64,000 nucleotides of DNA from positions 1,054,001-1,118,000 of the forward strand of contig NZ_JAIHOO010000001.1 in assembly GCF_019733395.1 (NCBI RefSeq), written 5' to 3'. The position numbers were made by a program, and so were the translations under genes. Shown here in pieces: positions 17,879 to 24,606 of this stretch. Source of the stretch: Lysobacter sp. BMK333-48F3. Its GTDB lineage: Bacteria; Pseudomonadota; Gammaproteobacteria; Xanthomonadales; Xanthomonadaceae. Numbering within the stretch: position 1 is the first letter of the stretch; every line of letters begins with the position of its first letter. The notes beneath the pieces were generated by a model. It had not been told where the DNA came from and did not search any database. It saw only the letters and a list, made by a program, of their open reading frames with translations.

Positions 17879-18521
17879 GCGCGGCCGTGCCGGTCTTGGA
17901 CGGCTGCGGCACCGGCGCGATTTCCACCCGCCGGTTCCGGCTGCGGCCGGCCTCGTCGGCGTTCGAGCCGACCGGCTGTTCGGCGCCGAACGCGGCCGCG
18001 AACAGCGACCCCGAGGGCACGCCCTCGGCGATCAACGCGCGGGTCACGGTCAGCGCGCGCTGCGCCGACAGTTCCCAGTTGTCGGCGAACTGCCGGTTGT
18101 CCTGGCTGACCTGGCGGTCGTCGGTGAAGCCGCTGACCATCAGGATCTCGTCGCGCGAGCGCAGATATCCGGCCAGCGGACCGGCCAGGCTCTTGAGCAG
18201 TTCGCGCCCTTCCGGCTGCAGTTGGTCGGAATTCAACGCGAACAGCACGCTGCCGCTGATGCCGATGCGGCCATCGACCAGGGTCACCCGGCCCGCGGCC
18301 AAGGGCCCGGCCAGGGCCTGCTCCAGGGTCTGGCGGCGCTGCGCCTCCTGCTGCCGGCGCTTGACCTCCTGGTCGAGGCGGTCGGACAGCTGCAGCTGCG
18401 CGCCGATCACGCCGACCAGGATCAGCACGAACACGCCCAGCAGCACCGACATCAGGTCGGCATAGGCGGCCCAGACCGGCGCCGAAGTGCCGGCTTCGGC
18501 CTCGTCGAACTCCACGCTCAT
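17868..18521 (-). CDS. MotB/ZorB-like OmpA-domain protein
   Basis: A 217-residue protein with one membrane helix near the N-terminus (about 23-42) and a periplasmic OmpA-like peptidoglycan-binding domain (about 95-210, with MVSGFTDDRQ, NWELSAQRA and SRNRRVEI). The helix is preceded by AAYADLMS, equivalent to the MotB AYADFMT motif, so Asp22 is a candidate ion-carrying residue. A short coiled linker connects helix and OmpA domain. It overlaps the DUF802 gene by 4 nt (ATGA). By analogy with MotAB, TolQR and ZorAB it should form the central dimer of an ion-driven motor with the DUF802 protein. The motor assignment is an inference from these features. Confidence 0.85.
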   Translation of the reverse strand: MSVEFDEAEAGTSAPVWAAYADLMSVLLGVFVLILVGVIGAQLQLSDRLDQEVKRRQQEAQRRQTLEQALAGPLAAGRVTLVDGRIGISGSVLFALNSDQLQPEGRELLKSLAGPLAGYLRSRDEILMVSGFTDDRQVSQDNRQFADNWELSAQRALTVTRALIAEGVPSGSLFAAAFGAEQPVGSNADEAGRSRNRRVEIAPVPQPSKTGTAARGR

Positions 18522-20902
18522 GCCGCTTCGGCCCCGGCGCGGCGTTCGGCCAGCTGCTGCAGGTTCTCGATGATCTGCTTCTGCGACAGCACGCTCAGGT
18601 CGATCACCTCGCGCGCCTGCGCCACGTAGTAGCCCAGTTGCTCGTCGCTGCGCGACAGCGACTTCTCGAGCGCGTTCTCGACCCCCAGCAGGCGTTCGGA
18701 CAGCTGCTCGCTGGATTCGCCGAACGCCTGAACCGCCGCGCCGAAGGCCTCGCCCAGGCTGGCGACTTCGGCCGCGCCGACCGAGACCTGCGCGGCCAGG
18801 CCGCCGAGCTTGCCGGTTTCGGCCTCGACCCGTTCGCTGAAGCGGCTGCCGACCTGTTCCAGCGCCTGGGACGAAGCGGCCAACAGGGCGTCGACCGCCG
18901 CGCGCTGTTCGGTCGAGGCGTGGTCGACCGCGTCGAGCAGGGTTTCCAGGGTCGCCAGCAGGCGGTTGCGCTCTTCCAGCATCGCGGTATCGCGGACCAT
19001 GCTGTCGGACAGCTTCTGGCGCAGCTCGGCGACCACCTCGGCCGCGGCCTTGGGCGCTTCGGCGGCGGCATCGACCAGGCGCGAGATCTCGGCGATCGTG
19101 TCGCGCGCATGGCCCTGAGCCTGGGCGGCGATCTCGTCCGCGGTGCGCGCCAGGGTGTCGCAGATCGCCTGCTGGCGCTCGCTCGCCTGCTCGCCGGCCT
19201 GCTCCCAGCGCTGGCCCAGATTCGCCGCCATGCCTTCGAACGCGCCGGTCCACGCGGCCAGGCGCTGCTCGTCGCGCGACTCCAGCGTCGCCTGCAGCTC
19301 GGCATGCGAGGTCTGGGCGGCGTGCAACAGTTCGGCTGCGGCCTTGGGCGCTTGCGCAGCGGCATCGACCAGACGCGCCACCTCGGCGAGGGTGCCCTCG
19401 GCATGGGTTTGCGCCTGCGCGGCGATGTCTTCGGCGGTGCGGGCCAGGGCGTCGCAGATCCGCTGCTGACGCTCGGCGACCTGCTCGCCGGCCTGCTGCC
19501 AGCGCTGGTCCAGCGCGCCGGACAGGGCTTCGAAGCGCTCCGACCAGAGCGCCAGGCGCTGCTCGTCGCGCGCCGCCAGGCTGGCCTGCAGCTGCGCATG
19601 CGAATCGTCGGCGCCGCGCACCAGCGCAGCGGCCTGGACCTGGAAACCGGCGGTCGCCGCGCTCAGCGCTTCGCGATTGCTCGCCGCCAGTTCCTCGTGC
19701 GCAGCGGACTGGCGCGCCAGGGCGTCGCTCCAGGCCTGCTCCGTGCGCTGCGCATCGGCCTGCATGCGCGAAGAAAGGTTGTCGAGCAGATCGGTCGCGC
19801 CGCGACCGAAGGTTTCGGCGACGCCGTCCAGGCTCTGGCGCAGGTCGCGCACCAGCGCTTCATGGGCGCGGCCCTGGTCGGCCAGGGCGCCGTTCCAGAT
19901 CCCGCTCACCGTGCTCGCGGTGGCGGCGAAGCCCGCCGCCAATCCGTCGGCCTGGCGTTGCACCGCCGACTCGACCGAGGCGTGCAGCGCGCGGGTCTGC
20001 TCGGCGATCGCGCCCATGGTGGCGTCGACCATCGGCTGCAACGCCGCGCCGCTGGCGCGCACGCTGTCGCCGATGCTGTCGCGCAGCGAGTCCTGCACCG
20101 ACGAGGCCAGGCGCGCGTAGGCCGCTTCGGTGCGCTCGTGGAAGGCTTGTTGCGCCGCCGTCTGGCGTTCGTGCGCGACCTGGCTGTGCTGCTCCAACGC
20201 GGTCATCATCGCCTGCATCCGTTCGATCAGCGTCGGCATGGCCTCGGCCTGGCGCTGCAGCAACTTGAACGACTCTTCGCGGCGCTGCGCCTGCGAATAG
20301 CCGCGCAGATCCGTCGCGATGGCCGCGTCCAGGCCCTGCACCGCCTGGTTGCGTTCGCGCCGGCACAGCGCCGACAACAAGCCGAGTATGGCCGAGGCGG
20401 CGACGCCGGCGATCGAGGTGCCGAAGGCGAAGCCCAGGCCGGCCACCGGCGCGGCGATCGAGTCGCGCACCGCCTGCAGGTCGGCGGCGCTTTCCAGCGC
20501 CAGACCGGTGCCGCGCAAGGTGGTCATCATGCCGAGCAGGGTGCCGAGCATGCCCAGCAGCACCAGCAAGCCGACCAGGTACGGGGTCAGCCCCGGCGCC
20601 GGCAAGGCCACGCGCTCGCCTTCCACGCGCAGGCGCACCGCCTGGCGCAGCGAAGGGTCCAACGCCTGCAGCCATTCGCCCAGCGCCGGCGGCGGCGCGG
20701 ACAAGCCGTCGAGCGCGCTGCGCAGTGAGCCGGTCGCCTGCCGATAGCGGTGCAGCTCGAAGGCGCCGGCGCAGTAACAGGCGCCGATCAGGACCGCGAC
20801 TGATAGCGCCAGCGGATGGCTGCCGACATAACCGGCGGCGACCCAGACGATGGCGGCCAGGCCGGCGAGAAAGACGAAGGCGTGCAGCGGGTGCTTGGAC
20901 AT
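18518..20902 (-). CDS. DUF802 protein: MotA/TolQ-like channel with long coiled-coil tail
   Basis: A 794-residue protein. Two helices near the N-terminus (about 7-26 and 30-48), then a TolQ/MotA-type pair: TM3 at about 107-127 with GLLVLLGMLGTLLGMM and TM4 at about 153-178 with GLGFAFGTSIAGVAASA. The remaining 600 residues are a cytoplasmic, alanine- and glutamine-rich coiled coil, including two tandem 98-residue repeats. This is the layout of ZorA: a proton-channel-like membrane part with a long tail. The start MSKHPLH at 20902 was chosen because it opens directly into TM1; an upstream extension is not needed. It lies 7 nt after the DUF3348 stop and overlaps the OmpA gene. The family has no established function. 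Confidence 0.85.
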   Translation of the reverse strand: MSKHPLHAFVFLAGLAAIVWVAAGYVGSHPLALSVAVLIGACYCAGAFELHRYRQATGSLRSALDGLSAPPPALGEWLQALDPSLRQAVRLRVEGERVALPAPGLTPYLVGLLVLLGMLGTLLGMMTTLRGTGLALESAADLQAVRDSIAAPVAGLGFAFGTSIAGVAASAILGLLSALCRRERNQAVQGLDAAIATDLRGYSQAQRREESFKLLQRQAEAMPTLIERMQAMMTALEQHSQVAHERQTAAQQAFHERTEAAYARLASSVQDSLRDSIGDSVRASGAALQPMVDATMGAIAEQTRALHASVESAVQRQADGLAAGFAATASTVSGIWNGALADQGRAHEALVRDLRQSLDGVAETFGRGATDLLDNLSSRMQADAQRTEQAWSDALARQSAAHEELAASNREALSAATAGFQVQAAALVRGADDSHAQLQASLAARDEQRLALWSERFEALSGALDQRWQQAGEQVAERQQRICDALARTAEDIAAQAQTHAEGTLAEVARLVDAAAQAPKAAAELLHAAQTSHAELQATLESRDEQRLAAWTGAFEGMAANLGQRWEQAGEQASERQQAICDTLARTADEIAAQAQGHARDTIAEISRLVDAAAEAPKAAAEVVAELRQKLSDSMVRDTAMLEERNRLLATLETLLDAVDHASTEQRAAVDALLAASSQALEQVGSRFSERVEAETGKLGGLAAQVSVGAAEVASLGEAFGAAVQAFGESSEQLSERLLGVENALEKSLSRSDEQLGYYVAQAREVIDLSVLSQKQIIENLQQLAERRAGAEAA
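19004..19591 (-). repeat. Two tandem 294-bp in-frame repeats in the DUF802 tail
   Basis: Copy one covers 19298-19591 and copy two 19004-19297, each 98 codons. They begin with LQASLAARDEQRLALW and LQATLESRDEQRLAAW. Identity is high for the first 85 or so residues and fades at the end. The repeat lengthens the coiled tail by duplication. Confidence 0.8.
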
Positions 20903-20909
20903 ATCGTTC

Positions 20910-21614
20910 TTATGAATTGTTGCGCAGGGCCGAGAGCAAACCCTCGGCCGGTTGAAGTCGTACATCCAGCTCGGCCAGCAGCAGGCTGCGCATGTCGCGG
21001 CGGAACCTGTCCAGCCACGCCTGAGCGCGCGGCGCCGCGGCCGCCTCGTCCTGCGCCGCCAGGCGCAAGCGTTCGAAGTGTTCGCCCAGCAAGGCCGGCG
21101 CCGAGCCCAGCAAGGCGCGTTCGCGCCGTGCCAGCGCGCGTTCCATCACCTGGTCCACCGCGGCCAGCTGCGCCATGCCCGGCGTGCCCAGGCTGAGCCG
21201 GTCGCGCAGGCGTTCGCGCAGGCGGCCGGCGCCGGCTTCCATGGTCTGCTGCAGGGCCAGGTAGCGTTGGCGGAAGAACGGGTAATCGGCGGTTTCCTCG
21301 ACGCGCAGCGCAGCCGGCGCGCCCGCTTCGGCGGTGGCGAAGGCGCGGTCGCCGGCGATCGCCTGGCTCAGCGCGCTGCGCACCTTGGCGCACTCGGCCG
21401 CTTCGCTGTCGGCGCACACGCGTTCGCCCGGCGCGGCGGCCAAGGGGGCGGCGTCGAGCGCGGTCGACAAGGTCAGCGAATGCGTCCAATCGACCCACTG
21501 GCTCAAGCGGTCCGACAGCGGCTGGCTCGGCTGCGGTATATCGGCGTGGGTCAGGCGGGCGAGCAGGCGAATGAACGTCGGGCCACGGACCGTCGCCCGT
21601 CGTGAAGCTTCCAT
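20910..21614 (-). CDS. DUF3348 protein, first gene of the DUF802 motor operon
   Basis: A 234-residue soluble protein. It has a short N-terminal region (GPTFIRLLARLT), a segment DRLSQWVDWTHSLTLSTAL, then long alpha-helices rich in arginine and leucine, ending in LLSALRNNS. No signal peptide or membrane segment is seen. The sequence and its place directly before DUF802 match DUF3348. It starts at 21614 without a strong ribosome-binding site; the 190 nt upstream should contain the operon promoter. Function unknown; it may be an adaptor for the motor's cytoplasmic tail. Confidence 0.8.
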   Translation of the reverse strand: MEASRRATVRGPTFIRLLARLTHADIPQPSQPLSDRLSQWVDWTHSLTLSTALDAAPLAAAPGERVCADSEAAECAKVRSALSQAIAGDRAFATAEAGAPAALRVEETADYPFFRQRYLALQQTMEAGAGRLRERLRDRLSLGTPGMAQLAAVDQVMERALARRERALLGSAPALLGEHFERLRLAAQDEAAAAPRAQAWLDRFRRDMRSLLLAELDVRLQPAEGLLSALRNNS

Positions 21615-21804
21615 CTTTACCGCAGGCTAAAAAAGGCGGCTATTTTACACGGCGAAGGCGACCGCTTGCTGACCGCTGCCCCGACGCGCCGGGCAGAAAA
21701 CGCTGCCCGATTCAGCGGATTCATATTCATGCCCGGATTGCGGCGATATACCCCGGCAACCCCGAGGCGACCGGCGCCCGGGGCCGCTCGCGAGGCGCCC
21801 TGTA

Positions 21805-22293
21805 TCAATTGATATAGGCCAGCACCGCATCGCCGCGTTGCGCGGCCTCGCGGTAGAACGCCGCCAGCTCCAGATAATACCCAAGCACATATTCCCGCCC
21901 TTCCTGGTCGTCGCGCTGCCAGATCTGCGGATAGATCTCGGCCGCGTCCAGGGCCGCGGGCGAGAATCGCGCGCCGAACTGGGCCGCGTCGATCGCCGAC
22001 AAGGCCGCCGACACGGCCTGGACCTGGACCGGACTGAGGTAGCGCACCGGCCCGTAGCCGACGTCCTCGCCGATCGCCTGCCCGCCCAGCACCGCCAGGA
22101 ACAAGGGCGCTTCGCCCTCCCAGGCGCTGCCGTTGAGGGTGTAATGGATCGCGTGCCAGGCCTTGTCGATGTCCAGATGGTTTTCCGGTTCGTCCTCATC
22201 CGGATAGATGAAGCTGTGTACCGCACCGGGATCGTCGAGCAGGGTTTGCAGTTGCGCCGGCGACAGCGCAGCGAAGTTTCCGATCATCCCCAT
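21805..22293 (-). CDS. DUF1877 (YfbM-like) protein
   Basis: A 162-residue protein with the DUF1877 signatures: an N-terminal MGMIGNFAALSP, the LDIDKAWHAIHYTLNG segment (about 42-57), AIGEDVGYGPVRYLSP and a C-terminal YYLELAAFYREAAQRGDAVL. The family includes E. coli YfbM; its role is unknown. GGAG lies 9 nt before the chosen ATG at 22293. It is monocistronic, with a gene remnant upstream and the DUF3348 operon start downstream. Confidence 0.85.
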   Translation of the reverse strand: MGMIGNFAALSPAQLQTLLDDPGAVHSFIYPDEDEPENHLDIDKAWHAIHYTLNGSAWEGEAPLFLAVLGGQAIGEDVGYGPVRYLSPVQVQAVSAALSAIDAAQFGARFSPAALDAAEIYPQIWQRDDQEGREYVLGYYLELAAFYREAAQRGDAVLAYIN

Positions 22294-22405
22294 TACGTTT
22301 CTCCGTCCCACTGCGCACCCGGCCGCGCGGCCGGCCGGGGCAAGCGCCGCAGGGCGCGGCAACCGCGCGGGACGCCGTTGCCGCCCTGTCCGCAGGCGAC
22401 GGCGC

Positions 22406-22756
22406 TCAGTTTGCGGTACAGGTCAGCGTCACGGTAAGGCTGTCGCCATTGGCCAACGTACCCAGGGTCACCCCCGACTCCAGTTGCGCCAAGGTCAGCC
22501 CCGCCGGGCAGGCGGCGCCGCTGCAGGTCGGCGGCGCCGTGCAACTCAGGCCGCTGCGGCTGCCGGCCGGGTCGGTCAGCAGCGCCCCGGTCACCGCGTC
22601 GGGACCGGCGTTGCTGACGACGATGGTGTAGGTCGTGGCCGCCCCTCGCTCCACGGTGTCGTCGGCCTGGTCGAGCTCGTTGTTGATGCCGGGCGTATTG
22701 GTCTTGGTCTTGCCCTCTTGGCCGGGGCGACAATCACAAATGACAATCACTCTCAT
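22406..22756 (-). pseudogene. Remnant of a DUF11-repeat surface protein
   Basis: A 116-codon open frame that reads as a single C-terminal DUF11-type repeat: KTNTPGINNELDQADDTV, TYTIVVSNAGPDAVTGALL, CSGAACPAG and GVTLGTLANGDSLTVTLTC. In intact proteins such repeats come in long arrays behind a signal peptide. Here the only ATG (22754-22756) lies inside the Fur-box palindrome, there is no signal sequence, and the reading stops after one repeat. I therefore see it as the 3' end of a deleted gene. A small expressed protein cannot be excluded. Confidence 0.65.
22736..22755 (+). promoter_or_regulatory. Fur box upstream of the heme-system sigma factor
   Basis: TGACAATCACTCTCA at 22741-22755 matches 12 of 15 positions of the TGATAAT-N-ATTATCA Fur core and sits in an AT-rich island about 70 nt before the sigma start. 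Fur would repress the sigma gene when iron is plentiful, making the whole downstream heme cluster iron-responsive. Confidence 0.7.
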
Positions 22757-22825
22757 TTGAGCTAGAGTCGCGCCGATTCCGCCCAGACCTTTCCTCGCCG
22801 CCGCATTCCGGGCGGCGCCGCCCCC

Positions 22826-23323
22826 ATGCCTTCCAACGCCGCCGTCCTCACCTCGCTGCTGGTCACCGAGCGCGAGCGGTTGCTGCGGTATCTGGGCCGC
22901 TACCTCGACCGCGCGAGCGCCGAGGACGCGCTGCAGTCGATGTACTTCAAGGTGATCGCGGTCGCCGGCGAGCCGCCGATCGCCGACGCCCGCAACTACC
23001 TCTACCGGCTCGCCCACCACCACGCGGTCGACCAGGGCCGCAGCGAGGCGCGCCGGCGCAAGCTGCGCGAAGCCGCGGCGGCCTGGCTGGACGAGGAACA
23101 GGAGCCCGACAGCGCCCAGGTCGCGCTGGCGCGCGAGGAACTGGAACGGGTCGCGCGCGCCGCGCGCGCCCTGCCCGAGCCGTCGAAGCGGATCTTCCTG
23201 CTCAATCGCTTCGAAGGCCTGACCCAGCGCGAAATCGCCGAGCGCCTGGGGGTGTCGACGACCACGGTCGAGAAACACATCCAGCGCGCGCTGCGCCTGC
23301 TCGACCAGGCGCGCAACGGTTGA
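22826..23323 (+). CDS. FecI-type ECF sigma factor of the heme-uptake cluster
   Basis: A 165-residue ECF sigma factor. Region 2 (about 10-75: LLRYLGRYLDRASAEDALQSMYFKV) and region 4 (about 110-160: LPEPSKRIFLLNRFEGLTQREIAERLGVSTTTVEKH) are intact. A Fur box precedes it, so it is the entry point of an iron-starvation cascade. It is followed by fecR, with a 70-nt gap holding a separate ECF-type promoter rather than an overlap. The target promoters can be proposed directly: a 10-mer GGGGTTGGGT, 16 nt and CGTCCT occur before both fecR and the receptor gene. Confidence 0.92.
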   Translation: MPSNAAVLTSLLVTERERLLRYLGRYLDRASAEDALQSMYFKVIAVAGEPPIADARNYLYRLAHHHAVDQGRSEARRRKLREAAAAWLDEEQEPDSAQVALAREELERVARAARALPEPSKRIFLLNRFEGLTQREIAERLGVSTTTVEKHIQRALRLLDQARNG

Positions 23324-23331
23324 ACGCCCCG

Positions 23332-23363
23332 GGGGTTGGGTCCGGCCGCCCCAGGTTCGTCCT
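23332..23363 (+). promoter_or_regulatory. Predicted ECF-sigma promoter for fecR
   Basis: GGGGTTGGGT at 23332-23341, a 16-nt spacer and CGTCCT at 23358-23363. The same two elements with exactly the same spacing recur before the receptor gene at 24463. CGTC is a usual ECF -10 core. It lies 30 nt before the fecR start. Confidence 0.8.
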
Positions 23364-23393
23364 TAATCGAGTCCAGGCAGCCATCGCCACCGC

Positions 23394-24437
23394 ATGACGT
23401 CCTCTCCGCCCAACGATCCCGCCGCCCCGCCCTGCCTCGATGCCGACGATCTCGCCGGGCAGGCCCGCGCCTGGGTCGCCCGGCTGGCCTCCGGCGAAGC
23501 CGACGAGGCCGAGCTGGCCGCGTTCGAGGCCTGGCATCGGGCGCCCGCGCAGCGCGCCGCGTTCGCGCGGCAACGCGCGCTGTGGCAGGCGCTGGCGCCG
23601 CTGCGCGCGGCGTTCGAAGCCGAATCGGTCGCCCTGCCGGACGCCGCCGGCGCCATCGCAACGGCAGCGTCCGGCGTAGCGCTCGCGCCGCTCGTTCGCC
23701 GTCCGCGCCGTCGCCGCATCGTCGCCTGGGGCATCGCCACCGCCGCCTGCCTCGTCGTCGCCGCCGCCGCGCCGGGCCTGATCCTGAGTCTGCGCGCGGA
23801 CTACCGCAGCGGGCCGGCGACCGCGCGGCACGTCCTGGCCGACGGCAGCGTCCTCGCCCTCGACGCCGACTCGGCCGTTGCCGTGCGCTATGGCGATCGC
23901 GAGCGCCGCATCGAACTGCTGCGCGGCAACGTCTGGGTCCGCGTCGCCCACGGCGACGCGCGGCCGTTCCGGGTCGACGCGCTCGGCGGCAGCGTTCGCG
24001 ACATCGGCACCGCATTCGAGGTGCGCCGGCGCGACGCCAGCGTGCAGGCCGCGGTCAGCGAAGGCCTGGTCGAGGTGAGCTCCGGCGCCGGCGCACCGGT
24101 GCGGGTGGCCGCCGGCCAGTCCGTCGCCTACGCCGAAAACGCCCCGGTGTCGGCGCCGCGCGCCGTAGCGGCGGCGGACATCGCCGGCTGGCGTCGCGGC
24201 GAACTTTCCTTCGATGCGGTGCCGGCCGATCAGGCGTTGCGTCGGATCGCGCGCTATCGGCGCGCGCCGCTGTGGACCCTGGGCTCGTTCGAACGCGCGC
24301 CGCGGATCAGCGCCAGCCTGCGCATCGACCGCAGCGACGAGGCGATCGCCGCGATCGCCGCGATCGCCGAACGCGCGCGCCTGCGCGTCCAGCGCCTGCC
24401 CGGCGGCGCGTTGCTGGTGCGGCCGCCCGCCGACTGA
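23394..24437 (+). CDS. FecR-type anti-sigma regulator of the heme-uptake cluster
   Basis: A 347-residue single-pass regulator. The N-terminal sigma-binding DUF4880 region is at about 21-67 (AWVARLASGEADEAEL and FEAWHRAPAQRAAF). A membrane helix lies at about 107-130, followed by the FecR domain (about 140-235: HVLADGSVLALDADSA, LLRGNVWVRVA, VRDIGTAFEV) and an STN-like C-terminus (about 255-345, GELSFDAVPADQALRRIARY). It should hold the sigma factor until the receptor's STN domain signals ligand binding. ATG at 23394 follows its own predicted ECF promoter. A hairpin after the stop separates it from the receptor gene. Confidence 0.92.
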   Translation: MTSSPPNDPAAPPCLDADDLAGQARAWVARLASGEADEAELAAFEAWHRAPAQRAAFARQRALWQALAPLRAAFEAESVALPDAAGAIATAASGVALAPLVRRPRRRRIVAWGIATAACLVVAAAAPGLILSLRADYRSGPATARHVLADGSVLALDADSAVAVRYGDRERRIELLRGNVWVRVAHGDARPFRVDALGGSVRDIGTAFEVRRRDASVQAAVSEGLVEVSSGAGAPVRVAAGQSVAYAENAPVSAPRAVAAADIAGWRRGELSFDAVPADQALRRIARYRRAPLWTLGSFERAPRISASLRIDRSDEAIAAIAAIAERARLRVQRLPGGALLVRPPAD

Positions 24438-24442
24438 GACCG

Positions 24443-24463
24443 CGCCGGCGATTTTCGCCGGCG
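24443..24463 (+). terminator. Hairpin after fecR, abutting the receptor promoter
   Basis: The self-complementary 8-mer CGCCGGCG occurs at 24443-24450 and 24456-24463 around an ATTTT loop, 5 nt after the fecR stop. There is no T run. The predicted ECF promoter begins at its last base, so regulator and receptor are probably separate transcripts. Confidence 0.5.
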
Positions 24464-24494
24464 GGGTTGGGTAAACGCCTTCGCCGGTCGTCCT
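24463..24494 (+). promoter_or_regulatory. Predicted ECF-sigma promoter for the heme receptor gene
   Basis: GGGGTTGGGT at 24463-24472, a 16-nt spacer, and CGTCCT at 24489-24494. It is identical in both elements and in spacing to the site before fecR. It lies about 112 nt before the receptor start. Confidence 0.8.
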
Positions 24495-24606
24495 GTAGTT
24501 CGTAGCCGCGAGACGCGCATCGCTTCTCAAGCCAAACGCCGCTCGCTTCTGCGCCGACGACCCGGCGCCGGAGCCGGGCTCCGATCCGACTTGAGGAGTT
24601 GTTCGC

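Noticed and set aside
17234..21614. A complete Zorya defence system
   Set aside because: The ZorA/ZorB-like pair is visible, but no ZorC, ZorD or ZorE-like gene is near. DUF3348 and DUF2894 are not nucleases or helicases by any motif I can see.
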